Positions 51,516 to 60,684 of a stretch of 64,000 bases of DNA are shown here, piece by piece (the stretch's first letter is position 1; every line of letters starts with the position of its first letter). The position numbers and the translations under genes were made by a program. Below the pieces are notes generated by a model. That model had not been told where the DNA came from. It worked only from the letters and a program-made list of their open reading frames with translations, and ran no database searches. The stretch comes from Streptomyces exfoliatus (lineage in GTDB: Bacteria > Actinomycetota > Actinomycetes > Streptomycetales > Streptomycetaceae): assembly GCF_000725545.1 (NCBI RefSeq), contig NZ_JNZP01000029.1:1-64000 (forward strand), in the 5' to 3' direction.

Positions 51516-53258
51516 ATGATGAGTTTCCCCCTGCCCGACAGTGTCGATGCCCTCAAGGCCACCATCGGCCGCGAGGTCTCCGCACTGCGCGCCGCGGTAC
51601 GGCGCAGTTCCGAGCAACCCCTCGAAGGACCGGTCGGCACGGACCTGGCTTCACCGATGCAGTCACTGTCCGTGCTCACACCGCCTTCGGGCACCGACGG
51701 AGCACCGCCGTGCCTGTGTCACAGCCACGAACCCGGCGGGAGCGGATCGTGCTCCCTGCTCGCCGCGATCCCCGCCTCGGCCGTCCTGCTCGAGCCGGTG
51801 CGTGACGACGCCGGCACCCTGCTGGACTTCCAGATCGTGGCCGGCAACCGGGTCCGGTCCGCGCACTGGCTGGAAGCCCCCCACCAGCAGGTCGGCCAGC
51901 GGTTCATAGAAGCACGGCCGGGCGCGACGTCCTCGGGGCTGCTGGCCGCACTGGCGGACGTCATGGACACAGGCGTGCCCTTGGAACGGCGGGTGGCGGA
52001 CTACACCGAACAACGCCTGGGCCGGATCCACCGCGTACCGCTGCTGTACTCCGCGGCACGCTGCGCCGGACAGGTACTCGCCACGTGGCAGCCCGTACAG
52101 AGCCAGGCCGAACTCCTCACCATCGACGCCCAGTTCCTGGCATCGATGGGGTGGGGAAACTGGGACCTGCTGTCAGGGAAGATCACCTGGTCCGAAGGAC
52201 TGTGCCGGATCTTCCACGCCGATGTCCGCATGCCATGGACACTGGAGCAACTGTGCGACGCGCTGCTGCCCGACGACCTCACAGCGCTCGCCGAGTTCCT
52301 CACCTCCGTACTCGCGGGCGAGGAACCCGCCTGGACACGCCTCCGGTTCGTCATCCTCGGCGAGCTCCGGACCCTCGACCTCCTGGGGCGACCGGTCACC
52401 GGTACAGACGGCAGGGCATGGGCGCTCAACCTCGTCGCCCGTGACCTCACCCCCCAGATCCGCAGCCGACGCCGACTGGCGGAGACCGAACGGGAGACGG
52501 ACCTCCTGCGACGCCGGACCGAAACCGAACGAAAAGTCGCGGACGCCCTCCGCGAAGCGCTTCTGCCCACCCACTCCAAAGCGCTCGCCGCGGTCGGACT
52601 GACCGTCGCGGCCTCCTATCGCCCCGCCGAACCCGACGCCGCGGTCGGCGGCGACTGGTACAAATGCCGCCTCCTGCCTGATGGCCGCGTACTCATCGCC
52701 ATCGGCGACGCCTCCGGACACGGCCTCGACGCCGTCGCCCGTATGGCACAACAGCGCCACGCCCTCGCGGGCCTCGCACAGACCGGTGCGTCCGCCGGCG
52801 AGATCACCACATGGCTCAACGAACTGGTCTGCAGCGACCCGGCAGGACACACCGCCACCGTCGTCGCCGGCCACCTCGACCACGACAGAGTCCTGCGGTG
52901 GACCAACGCCGGGCACCCCCCGCCCCTCCTTCTGCGTCAGGGGCAGACCCGACCACTCCAGACACCGCAACCCGACCCCCTGCTCGGCGCACTCCCCGGC
53001 TACACCTACACGACCACCACCACCGCCCTCCGCCCGGACGATCTTCTGGTCCTCTACACCGACGGCATGGTGGAACGCCGCGACGAAGACATCACCCAAG
53101 GGATCAACCGACTCACCGACGCCATCACCTCCTCTCCCACCCACGAACCCGAACAACTCATCAACGCCCTCCTCGCCACACCCACCGCCCCGCCCCACCA
53201 CGCCGCCGACGATCCCCACACCGACGACACCTGCATCCTCGCCATTCACATCCGCTGA
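51516..53258 (+). CDS. PAS-SpoIIE serine phosphatase
   Basis: A 580-residue cytoplasmic PP2C-type phosphatase. The ATG follows GGAGG; a second ATG is the next codon. Residues ~85-200 look like a degenerate PAS fold (SLLAAIPASAVLLEPVRDDA, GTLLDFQIVAGNRVRSAHWL). A second PAS-like unit lies at 215-330 (WGNWDLLSGKITWSEGLCRI), then a coiled helix (AETERETDLLRRRTETERKV). The SpoIIE domain (PF07228) covers 350-580: ADALREALLPT, AVGGDWYKCRLLPDGRVLIA, IGDASGHGLDAVARMAQQRH, RWTNAGHPPPLLL and DDLLVLYTDGMVERRDED. Metal-binding Asp residues are present. Such proteins dephosphorylate anti-sigma antagonists in stress signalling. Confidence 0.9.
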   Translation: MMSFPLPDSVDALKATIGREVSALRAAVRRSSEQPLEGPVGTDLASPMQSLSVLTPPSGTDGAPPCLCHSHEPGGSGSCSLLAAIPASAVLLEPVRDDAGTLLDFQIVAGNRVRSAHWLEAPHQQVGQRFIEARPGATSSGLLAALADVMDTGVPLERRVADYTEQRLGRIHRVPLLYSAARCAGQVLATWQPVQSQAELLTIDAQFLASMGWGNWDLLSGKITWSEGLCRIFHADVRMPWTLEQLCDALLPDDLTALAEFLTSVLAGEEPAWTRLRFVILGELRTLDLLGRPVTGTDGRAWALNLVARDLTPQIRSRRRLAETERETDLLRRRTETERKVADALREALLPTHSKALAAVGLTVAASYRPAEPDAAVGGDWYKCRLLPDGRVLIAIGDASGHGLDAVARMAQQRHALAGLAQTGASAGEITTWLNELVCSDPAGHTATVVAGHLDHDRVLRWTNAGHPPPLLLRQGQTRPLQTPQPDPLLGALPGYTYTTTTTALRPDDLLVLYTDGMVERRDEDITQGINRLTDAITSSPTHEPEQLINALLATPTAPPHHAADDPHTDDTCILAIHIR

Positions 53259-53301
53259 CCAGCCGTCGCCAGAGCGGGAGCAGACATACACACCCCTTGA
53301 A

Positions 53302-53316
53302 TGAAAATGATTGTCA
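53302..53316 (+). promoter_or_regulatory. Zur-type operator
   Basis: TGAAAATGATTGTCA is a 7-1-7 dyad with one mismatch and fits the Fur/Zur-family pattern TGAnAATnATTnTCA. It stands out as AT-rich in this GC-rich DNA and lies about 60 bases before the importer operon. CATAAT (53315-53320) overlaps it and could be the -10. It does not match the DmdR/IdeR iron box. Confidence 0.7.
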
Positions 53317-53377
53317 TAATGCTAAGGTCGTTGCCTCGTCAACCTTCCTCCCTTCCCTCACGAGGCCTTCCTTGTCC

Positions 53378-54907
53378 ATGCCGCCCATGTCCGAAAACCC
53401 CCACCCGCGCCGCCGCCCCCTTCGACGGCTCCGGCGGCTCTCCCTTCTCGTCACCGGAGCAGCCGCCACCCTGATCACCGGATGTTTCTCCGGCGGTGCG
53501 ACGTCCGCCCAGGGGGACGGCGGCGGGCGGGTGCGTCTGGCGATGATGCAGCCGCCGCGGTCGGGGCTCTCACCCCTGTCGGACGACGCCTTCAAGCTGT
53601 CGCGCTGGTCCTCCGCCGAGACGCTCGTCAAGCTCGACAAGGGCGGCGACGCCCGGCCCGCGCTCGCCACCGGGTGGAGGCAGAACGGGCGGACATGGAC
53701 GTTCACCCTCCGGCAGGGCGTGACCTTCCACGACGGCACGGCCCTCACCGCACACTCCGCCGTGACGTCGCTGACCACCGCCGCCGGCGCCTCCCCCAAG
53801 CCCCGCATCCTCGACGGCGTCGACCTGACCGCCCGGGCCACCAGGTCCCACACGCTCACCGTCACCACCGCCGGGCCCGACCCCCTCCTGCCGCACCGGC
53901 TCAGCTCACCGCAGCTGTCGATCCTGGCCGCCAAGGCCTACCGCGGGAAGACCGTCAGCCCCGTCGGCGCAGGCACCGGCCCGTTCGAGATCGTCGCCGT
54001 CAACGGAGTCGCCTCGGCGCGACTCGACCGCTACGACCGGTACTGGGGCGGCAAGGCCAAGGCCTCCGGCATCGACGTGCGCTTCGTACCCGACGGCACC
54101 GCGCGAGCCGCCGCCCTGCGCAGCGGCGAGGCCGACATCGTCGAGGCCGTGCCGGTCTCGCAGGCCGGCCTCATGAACCGGAAACTGATCACCGAGGTGC
54201 CCATGCCGCGTACCAACACCCTCTACCTGAACACCCGTTCCGGCCCCTTCAAGGACGCGGGGCTGCGGGCCGCGGCCCGCGAGGCCGTCGACGCCCGACA
54301 GATCGTCACAGGCGTCTACGAGGGCAGGGCCGACGTCGCCCGAGGGCTACTGGGCCCCGCACTGCCCTGGGCCGCCGCCCTGCGCGGCGCCCCCGAGCGC
54401 GCCGCGGCCACCGACCCCCGCGGTGCCCGGATCACCATCGGCACCTTCACCGACCGGGCCGAACTCCCGGAGGTGGCCCAGGTGCTGCAGCAGCAACTGC
54501 AGGCCGCCGGCTTCCGGGTCACCCTCGACGTCCGCGAGTACGCCCACATCGAAGCCGACGCCCTGGCGGGCAAGTTCGACGCCTTCATCCTGTCGCGCGC
54601 CACGGTCCTGGACTCCGGGGATCCCGCCGCCTACCTCTTCAGCGACTTCGCCGCCGGCGGCTCCTTCAACATCTCCCAGCTCGCCGACCCCGCCGTCGAC
54701 CGCGCCCTGAACACCGCCGCCCAGACCCCGGCCGGCGACGCCCGCCGCCGCGGCGTCATGAACGCCGAGGCCGCCGTACTCTCCACCGACGCCGCCATAC
54801 CCCTGCTCCACGAACGCGTCATCCAGGGCGACGCCGCGAACGTCACCGGCGCGGCGCACGACCCCCGCGAACGCGAACTCATCACGCTCGACACCTTCGC
54901 CAGGTGA
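53378..54907 (+). CDS. ABC importer lipoprotein (SBP_bac_5)
   Basis: A 509-residue extracellular solute-binding lipoprotein. The N-terminus is very basic (RRRPLRRLRRLSLL), then a hydrophobic stretch and the lipobox LITGC with Cys36. The body is a family 5 binding protein (DppA/OppA/NikA class): ARPALATGWRQNGRTWTFTL, RQGVTFHDGTALTAHSAVTS, VGAGTGPFEIVAVNGVASAR and TNTLYLNTRSGPFKDAGLRA. Family members bind peptides, nickel chelates or opine metallophores. A Zur-type box upstream favours a zinc chelate. The ATG at MPPMSEN was chosen; a TTG two codons earlier has better spacing to GAGG. The stop overlaps the permease start (GTGA). Confidence 0.9.
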   Translation: MPPMSENPHPRRRPLRRLRRLSLLVTGAAATLITGCFSGGATSAQGDGGGRVRLAMMQPPRSGLSPLSDDAFKLSRWSSAETLVKLDKGGDARPALATGWRQNGRTWTFTLRQGVTFHDGTALTAHSAVTSLTTAAGASPKPRILDGVDLTARATRSHTLTVTTAGPDPLLPHRLSSPQLSILAAKAYRGKTVSPVGAGTGPFEIVAVNGVASARLDRYDRYWGGKAKASGIDVRFVPDGTARAAALRSGEADIVEAVPVSQAGLMNRKLITEVPMPRTNTLYLNTRSGPFKDAGLRAAAREAVDARQIVTGVYEGRADVARGLLGPALPWAAALRGAPERAAATDPRGARITIGTFTDRAELPEVAQVLQQQLQAAGFRVTLDVREYAHIEADALAGKFDAFILSRATVLDSGDPAAYLFSDFAAGGSFNISQLADPAVDRALNTAAQTPAGDARRRGVMNAEAAVLSTDAAIPLLHERVIQGDAANVTGAAHDPRERELITLDTFAR

Positions 54908-56628
54908 GGGCGACCGCCGCGCGGGCCGCCGCGCTCACCGCCGTACTCGCGCTCACCGGTCTGCTGCCTTGGCTGTCCGGCACGGATCCCGCCCTGAGCC
55001 TGCTGCGGGCGCGATCCGCCGAACAGGAACCCACCCCCGAAGCGCTGGCCGCCATCCGCACCGACCTCGGACTCGACAGCGGCCCCGTCGCCCTCCTCGG
55101 CCGGTGGGCCGCCGGACTGCTCCACGGCGACCTGGGCGTCTCGTGGGTGTCGGGCACCGAGGTCCTGCCCGCCGTCCTCGCCGGCCTGCAGGTGTCACTC
55201 ACCCTGATGGGCGCCGCCGCCGCGGTGGCACTCCTGACCGGCGCCGCCCTGGCCGCACCGGCAGCCCTGCGAGGCAGGGCGGGCACCGGAACAGCGGCCG
55301 CCGTACTCGCCGCCCTGCCCGAGTTCCTGCTCGCCCTCCTCCTGCTGATCACCGTCGGGGTGTGGCTCGGCGGGCTCCCCACCTCCGGCTGGACCGGCCC
55401 CGCGCACCTCGTCCTCCCTGCCCTCGCCCTCGGGATCCCGGCCGGCGCGCTCCTCGGCCGGCTCGTCGCCGAAGCGCTGCCCGCCGTACTCGAGGAACGG
55501 TGGGTGGAACTCTGGCAAGGCGCCGGGACCAGCCGCCGGTACGTCACCACGGCAGCCCTCCGGCGCGCGCTGCCCCCGCTCGTCCCACAGTTCGCCATGG
55601 TCGCCGTCGGCCTCACAGGCGGCGCCGTCGCCGTCGAGACGGTGTTCGCGGTCCCTGGACTCGGCCGTACCGCGCTCGGAGCGGCCAAGTCCCAGGACCT
55701 GCCGCTGCTCCAAGGCGCCATCCTCGCCCTGCTCACGCTCGGGCTCCTCGCGGGCGCCGTCGGATCCGCCGTACGCCGCCGTCTCCTCGGCCCCGCGCTG
55801 CGCGACGCGAGCCTGACCCTGCCCACCGCCCGCCCCACGCCCGTCCCCACGGCCGTACCCGTCGCTCTCGGCGCCGTGCTCCTCACCACCATCGGCTGGG
55901 GACTGCTGCGCGAGCCCTATGCCATCCACACCACGGCCCGGCTCGCCGCCCCCTCAGCCGCGCACCCGCTCGGCACCGACGCGCTCGGCCGCGACGTACT
56001 CGCCCGGCTCGGGCACGGCGCGGTTCCCACGATCGGGACCGCCGCCGCCGTGTGCCTCCTCGCGGGCCTTGTCGGGCTCCTCCTCGGCTTCCTGCCCGAC
56101 ACCGCCACCGGATTCGCCGACGTCACCAACGCCCTGCCCCCCGTCGTCGCGGGAATCATGGTCGCCGCCGTCACCGGGCCCGGCACCGGCGCCGCGGCCC
56201 TCGCCGTCACCCTCACCGCCTGGCCGCCCCTCGCCTCCCATGCCGCCGCGCTCACCCAGGAGGTACGGGCCTCCGCCTTCCTCACGGCCCAACGCGCCAT
56301 GGGCGCAAGCCCTCTGTGGATCCTCAGCCGCCACGTACTGCCCGCGGTCGCGGGACCCGTCGCCCGCCACGCCGTCCTGCGACTGCCCGGAACCGCCCTC
56401 GCCCTGGCCTCCCTCGGATTCCTCGGCCTCGGCGCCCAGCCGCCGACACCCGAGTGGGGCCTCCTCCTCAACGAGTCCGCCGACTACGCGGAACGCGCTC
56501 CCGTAGCCGCCCTCGCGCCGGCGGCCGCGCTCGCCCTCCTCGCCGCACTCGCCGTCACCCTCGCCGCCATGACGACACGCCGCCGCACGACGACCTCGCA
56601 GCGAAAGTCCCTCTCCCTTGCCCGCTGA
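54904..56628 (+). CDS. fused DppB-DppC-like ABC permease
   Basis: A 574-residue permease in which both membrane subunits are joined. Residues 1 to about 295 are DppB-like: TPEALAAIRTDLGLDSGPVA, LLHGDLGVSWVSGTEV, LVAEALPAVLEERWVELWQG and VAVETVFAVPGLGRTALGAA. Residues ~310-560 are DppC-like: AAPSAAHPLGTDALGRDVLA, LTQEVRASAFLTAQRAMGAS, then ASLGFLGLGAQPPTPEWGLL. Each half keeps its EAA-type loop for the ATPases. In most bacteria these are two genes. The GTG start overlaps the lipoprotein stop by four bases. It should form the channel of the importer as a single chain. Confidence 0.9.
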   Translation: MRATAARAAALTAVLALTGLLPWLSGTDPALSLLRARSAEQEPTPEALAAIRTDLGLDSGPVALLGRWAAGLLHGDLGVSWVSGTEVLPAVLAGLQVSLTLMGAAAAVALLTGAALAAPAALRGRAGTGTAAAVLAALPEFLLALLLLITVGVWLGGLPTSGWTGPAHLVLPALALGIPAGALLGRLVAEALPAVLEERWVELWQGAGTSRRYVTTAALRRALPPLVPQFAMVAVGLTGGAVAVETVFAVPGLGRTALGAAKSQDLPLLQGAILALLTLGLLAGAVGSAVRRRLLGPALRDASLTLPTARPTPVPTAVPVALGAVLLTTIGWGLLREPYAIHTTARLAAPSAAHPLGTDALGRDVLARLGHGAVPTIGTAAAVCLLAGLVGLLLGFLPDTATGFADVTNALPPVVAGIMVAAVTGPGTGAAALAVTLTAWPPLASHAAALTQEVRASAFLTAQRAMGASPLWILSRHVLPAVAGPVARHAVLRLPGTALALASLGFLGLGAQPPTPEWGLLLNESADYAERAPVAALAPAAALALLAALAVTLAAMTTRRRTTTSQRKSLSLAR

Positions 56629-57646
56629 CAGCCGCATCCCCGCCCCTTCCTGCCCCACGCGCGACGCGAAGACTCGCCACCCGGTCGGCCAGAACCTTCT
56701 TCTCCCGGTCGGTGGGAAACCTCTTCTCTCGGTCCACGGCCTGCGCGTCCGTCTCGGCGGCGTCGACGTGGTCCGCGGCGTCTCCTTCGACGTCCACACC
56801 GGCGAAGTCCTCGCCCTGACCGGCGAGTCGGGAGCCGGCAAGTCCCTGACCGCCCGCGCCCTGCTCGGCATGCTCCCCCGCGAGGCCACCACCGACGGCA
56901 CCGTGCTCCTGCGCGGCACCGCCGTGACACCGGCCGACCGGGGTCGTCGCATCGCGTTCGTTCCCCAGGACGCGCTCTCCGCCCTCTCCCCCGTCCACCC
57001 CGTGGGTGAACAGATCGCGCTGGCCCTCCGTTCGGTCCAGGGCCTGTCCCGCAAGGACGCCCGCAGTCGCGCACAGCGGGCACTGGCAGAGGTCGGCATC
57101 ACCGCCACCGCGTCCCGCGCCCACCCTCACGAGCTCTCAGGCGGAATGCGCCAACGAGCCGTGATCGCGCTCGCGACCGTGAACACCCCCGACCTCCTCA
57201 TCGCCGACGAACCGACCACCTCGCTGGACCCCGCCACCCAGGACACGGTCCTCACCCTGCTGCGCGAACGATGCACAGCCACGGGCGCCTCCCTGCTCCT
57301 GGTCACCCACGCCCTCGACGCCGCACGCAGCCACGCCGACCACATCGCAGTGATGTACGCCGGAACCCTCACCGAATACGGGCCGACGGACCACGTCCTC
57401 AACCGCCCTCTGACCCCCTACACCACGGCGCTCCTCGCCTCGCTCCCCACAGCCGACACCCCTCCCCGGACCAGGCTGGCCACCCTCCCCGGCAGGCCGC
57501 CCACCCCCGGCGAAACGACAGCGGGCTGCGCGTTCGCCCCTCGCTGCCCCCAGGCCACCGACCGCTGCCACACACAGCAGCCCGAGCCCCGCAGCCTCGA
57601 CAACCGAATCATCACCTGCCACAACGCCGCTCTGGAGACCCCATGA
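56618..57646 (+). CDS. ABC importer ATPase, OppD-like
   Basis: A 342-residue ATPase. A TTG start inside the permease end, with GCGAAAG upstream, gives an 11-base overlap; the true start could be slightly further in, since the first ~35 residues are not conserved. Walker A is LTGESGAGKSLTARALLGML (residues ~68-87), Q-loop IAFVPQDALSALSPVHPVGE, signature HELSGGMRQRAVIALATVNT, Walker B LLIADEPTTSLDPATQDTVL, switch His in LLVTHALDAA. The C-terminal oligo_HPY region has GCAFAPRCPQATDRC with the conserved Cys residues. Confidence 0.9.
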   Translation: MPADSRIPAPSCPTRDAKTRHPVGQNLLLPVGGKPLLSVHGLRVRLGGVDVVRGVSFDVHTGEVLALTGESGAGKSLTARALLGMLPREATTDGTVLLRGTAVTPADRGRRIAFVPQDALSALSPVHPVGEQIALALRSVQGLSRKDARSRAQRALAEVGITATASRAHPHELSGGMRQRAVIALATVNTPDLLIADEPTTSLDPATQDTVLTLLRERCTATGASLLLVTHALDAARSHADHIAVMYAGTLTEYGPTDHVLNRPLTPYTTALLASLPTADTPPRTRLATLPGRPPTPGETTAGCAFAPRCPQATDRCHTQQPEPRSLDNRIITCHNAALETP

Positions 57647-58419
57647 ACCCGCCGGTCCCAGCCACACCGCTGATCGTCGCGGACTCCCCCGCGCAGCCGA
57701 CACCCTCTGCGGAGCCCCTGGCTCCCCCGCACGCGGGGCCCGCTGGGCAGCCACTGCTCAGCGTCCGTGACCTGGTCGTGCGCTATGGCACCACCACCGC
57801 GGTCGACGGCGTCTCCTTCGACATCCACGCCGGCGAGACCGTCGGGCTCGTAGGCCCGTCAGGCTGCGGAAAGTCCTCCACCGCCGCCGCCGTCCTCCAA
57901 CTGCGCCGCCCCCACAGCGGAGAGGTCCGGTTCGACGACGTCGACCTCACCGCACTCGACGAACGCCAACTGCGCCCCGTCCGACAGCGATTGCAACCCG
58001 TCTTCCAGGACCCCTACGGCTCCCTCAGCCCCCGCCGCCGTATCCGGGACCAGATCGCCGAACCACTACGCCTGCATGGCCGCTGGTCCCACTCCGCAGG
58101 CCCGCGGAGAGTCGCCGAACTCCTCGACATGACCGGCCTGAATCCAGCCCTCGGGAGTCGATTCCCCCACGAGCTGTCCGGCGGGCAGTGCCAGCGCGCG
58201 GGCATCGCCCGCGCGCTGGCGAACACGCCTCGACTGCTCATCCTCGACGAACCGATATCGGCCCTGGACGCCTCCCTGCGCGCGGGCATCCTCAACCTCC
58301 TCCTGGACCTCCAGGACGGCCTCGGCCTCAGCTACCTCTTCATCTCGCACGACATCACCGCAGTCCGGCACCTCAGCAACCGCATACTCACCATGCGTGA
58401 CGGGCGGCTCGTCAGATGA
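57643..58419 (+). CDS. ABC importer ATPase, OppF-like
   Basis: A 258-residue ATPase, shorter than usual OppF because it ends right after the nucleotide-binding domain and lacks the C-terminal oligo_HPY part. ATG overlaps the previous stop by four bases. After a ~40-residue Pro-rich leader it shows LLSVRDLVVRYGTTTAVDGV, Walker A GLVGPSGCGKSSTAAAVLQL, Q-loop LQPVFQDPYGSLSPRRRIRD, signature ELSGGQCQRAGIARALANTP, Walker B LLILDEPISALDASLRAGIL and FISHDITAVRHLS. The Cys in LSGGQCQR replaces a usual basic residue. It should pair with the OppD-like subunit. Confidence 0.9.
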   Translation: MNPPVPATPLIVADSPAQPTPSAEPLAPPHAGPAGQPLLSVRDLVVRYGTTTAVDGVSFDIHAGETVGLVGPSGCGKSSTAAAVLQLRRPHSGEVRFDDVDLTALDERQLRPVRQRLQPVFQDPYGSLSPRRRIRDQIAEPLRLHGRWSHSAGPRRVAELLDMTGLNPALGSRFPHELSGGQCQRAGIARALANTPRLLILDEPISALDASLRAGILNLLLDLQDGLGLSYLFISHDITAVRHLSNRILTMRDGRLVR

Positions 58420-58447
58420 CGTCAATACGGGCGCGTCCGCTGGGAGT

Positions 58448-58861
58448 TCACGAGCCGTGGAACGTCCCTGACCCGTCGGCAGCGTCGGCGAATTCCGCAA
58501 AGTCCATGTTGGCGATGCTGAGGTTGGCCGAGATGCCAGGGAACCACCGGGCTGGGACCCTGAAGGTCCGCCCAGGTTCGTCCGAGAGGTCCACGGCCAG
58601 GAGCGGATGATCCGGGTCGTTCATCGTGGTCGCGTCCGCCAGGAACACGTCGCCGATCTGGCTGTCCTCGTCCGCAGCGGTCTCTTCATCCAGCAACGTC
58701 TGGACTTCCACACCGGCATAGCGAAGCTCGCTGACATACGTGGCATGGGGGTACTCGTCAGCCGCGTCGACTGCAGCGCGGACCGCATCCCAGGCTCTGT
58801 CGTCACCGAAGTCGGTACGCAGGACAAGCGATGTCAGGTCATCAGGCTGAGGAAGAGGCAT
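58448..58861 (-). CDS. DUF6924-type small protein
   Basis: A 137-residue acidic cytoplasmic protein. It begins MPLPQPDDLTSLVLRTDFGD and continues DRAWDAVRAAVDAADEYPHA, with a conserved middle VFLADATTMNDPDHPLLAVD and the end GISANLSIANMDFAEFADAA. This matches my memory of DUF6924, a family seen mostly in Streptomyces with no known function. No signal peptide or membrane part is present. It is convergent with the importer operon (28-base gap). Confidence 0.75.
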   Translation of the reverse strand: MPLPQPDDLTSLVLRTDFGDDRAWDAVRAAVDAADEYPHATYVSELRYAGVEVQTLLDEETAADEDSQIGDVFLADATTMNDPDHPLLAVDLSDEPGRTFRVPARWFPGISANLSIANMDFAEFADAADGSGTFHGS

Positions 58862-59083
58862 CTTGGGATCCTCTCACTCGACACTGACACCGATGCCGGC
58901 CGGCCAGCACCTGCCGCACCGATGAAACGCCTCAAGCAGCCTTGCGGAATCAACACCCTGACAAAGTCCCGCTCCACCCCACCCCACCCCACCCGTTCCG
59001 GCTCCGTCTTCGCTGTGGGAGAGGGCTCGTAGGCTGGTGAGGCGGCGGCCATGACATGGGTCATCGCCCCATGGCGCCGGCGA

Positions 59084-59112
59084 CTCCTGAACTCCAGAGA
59101 GGAGTTCAGGAG
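59084..59112 (-). terminator. stem-loop after methyltransferase
   Basis: A perfect 12-base-pair stem (59084-59095 with 59101-59112) with a 5-base loop lies about 36 bases past the methyltransferase stop, read leftward. Confidence 0.75.
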
Positions 59113-59147
59113 AGGCACGGCCGACGTCCAGGGCCCGGTGGCCGGCC

Positions 59148-59888
59148 TCAGGTTGGCTTGCGCCACACGGAGACGTGCTTCGCGGAGTCCTGGGTGAACG
59201 GTGACCCGTCCCAGTCCGCCACGCGACGTTCCAGCTCGAGCCCGGCGATCCGCGCCATCAGGTCGAGTTCCGCCGGCCAGGCGTAGCGGTGCCGGGAGTT
59301 CTCGCGGCGGTAGTGGCCGTCGTCGCCGTCGCGGGTGAAGTGGTGCGAGACGAGCATCTGCTCGACCAGGTCGAAGGTGTCGAAGCCGAGATGCTGATGG
59401 GAGACGTCGAACGGCACCGCGACCTGGCCGGGCGGCAGGAGCCGCAGCGGCGGCACGCCCAGCTCGATGACGAATCGGCCGCCCGGCTCCAGATGCCGTG
59501 CGGCGTTGCGGAAGCACTCGACCTGCTCGTCCTGCGTGAGCAGGTTCGAGATGGTGTTGTAGACGAGGTAGACCAGGGTGAACCCGCCGGGAACGACGGT
59601 GGTGGCCATGTCCCCGATGACTACCGGGAGGGCGTCCTCGTCGATCTTGCGCCGCAGCACCGCTGCCATGTGCTCGGACAGCTCGATGCCCACCACCGGC
59701 ACGCCGCGTTCCCGGAGCGGGACTCCCACCCGTCCGGTCCCGATGGCGAACTCCAGCACCCGGCCTTCTCCGGCGAGATCGGCGAGGAAATCGAGCGTCG
59801 GTCCGAGAACGGCAGCCGAGGACACTTCGGCTTCCTCGGCGTCGTAGCGGTCGGCGGTCGCGCGGGTCCACAGTTCACTGCTCGTCAC
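59148..59888 (-). CDS. class I SAM-dependent methyltransferase
   Basis: A 246-residue methyltransferase from a GTG start. Motif I is VLEFAIGTGRVGVPLRERG, with the acidic end of strand 2 in VVGIELSEHMAAVLRRKI. Motif II follows as ALPVVIGDMATTVVPGGFTL and motif III as ARHLEPGGRFVIELGVP. The later ~90 residues (FDVSHQHLGFDTFDLVEQML, HYRRENSRHRYAWPAELDLM) are the substrate part, of the Methyltransf_25 type common in Streptomyces. The substrate cannot be told. It is followed by a strong hairpin and has no operon partner. Confidence 0.85.
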   Translation of the reverse strand: MTSSELWTRATADRYDAEEAEVSSAAVLGPTLDFLADLAGEGRVLEFAIGTGRVGVPLRERGVPVVGIELSEHMAAVLRRKIDEDALPVVIGDMATTVVPGGFTLVYLVYNTISNLLTQDEQVECFRNAARHLEPGGRFVIELGVPPLRLLPPGQVAVPFDVSHQHLGFDTFDLVEQMLVSHHFTRDGDDGHYRRENSRHRYAWPAELDLMARIAGLELERRVADWDGSPFTQDSAKHVSVWRKPT

Positions 59889-60104
59889 GGGTGGCCACTG
59901 TGCCGGGTATCGAGGGGCGCTGTCGACGCATTTATGTTCTCCGTGGCTCAGCGCGCACTCGTCGTCGCCTTGCCAGGGCTTGACGACGGACGGACCTTCC
60001 GCCTCACCGGCCCCGCGCGGATCGAAGCGCCCGCTGTCGGCGTGCTTCTGGAAGTACCCACCTCAGTACAGCCGAACGTGCTCAGCTCCAGGCGCTTCAG
60101 TGGA

Positions 60105-60300
60105 AGGCGGTGGCGTTCTCCGCGGCCCACTGCCAGAACGGGCGGGTGGGGTTCCGGTGACCTGTGAAGCCGTGTCCCGCACCGTCAGCAGCTCGTCGCT
60201 GCCGTCGCCGCCGGTGACGTCGAGCACGGCGTCCGCGGCCCCGTCCCGAGGACCGCGGCCGTCTGTGCGTGTGCCTCCTGGCGGCTGCTCGGCGAAGGAA
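60105..60300 (-). pseudogene. alpha/beta-hydrolase C-terminal remnant
   Basis: Leftward, VLDVTGGDGSDELLTVRDTA and SQVTG are followed, after a one-base frame change near 60150, by PTRPFWQWAAENATAFH and a stop. This resembles the end of an alpha/beta-hydrolase in which GDGSDELL is near the catalytic His side. The catalytic core is not seen upstream. The gap from 59889 to 60104 holds nothing else I can name. Confidence 0.4.
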
Positions 60301-60343
60301 ACCTCCCGGCCCAAGACTGCCGCGGGGGCCTCGAACCGCTGTT

Positions 60344-60684
60344 CGGCGGTTACCGGCTCGGGACCGGTCAAGGCCCCTGCCATTCGGCTGGCTCTTGCCG
60401 GTCTCGCCGTCGTCTTCCCGACGGACCGCACCCTGTCCGCCCTGACACCGCGCCTGCGGACCTTCATCCACCAGCACCCACCGGGCACCGAGATCGGCGA
60501 CTACGTGCGGTTCGTCCTCGTCCTCGCCTCCCAGGACGCGGACCGGATCCTCACGGTCACAGAAGGGCTCACCGACGCCTACTGGACGGGAACGGCGCGC
60601 GGCGCGCCCACGCGGGCACGAGCCCTGCACCTCCTCGGCCAGATGCTGACCAAAGTGCCGCGCATCAGGGGTGTTCCGACCTGA
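60344..60684 (+). pseudogene. orphan C-terminal fragment, unrecognised
   Basis: Rightward codons to a TGA read RLALAGLAVVFPTDRTLSAL, TPRLRTFIHQHPPGTEIGDY, VRFVLVLASQDADRILTVTE and ALHLLGQMLTKVPRIRGVPT. The residue pattern looks like real protein, without a start. It overlaps the end of the P450 gene by 20 bases on the other strand. Family unknown to me. Confidence 0.35.

Noticed and set aside
53482..54903. long rightward frame upstream of the fused permease
   Set aside because: It is an Arg-rich shadow frame of the lipoprotein gene. The true permease starts at the GTG that overlaps the lipoprotein stop.
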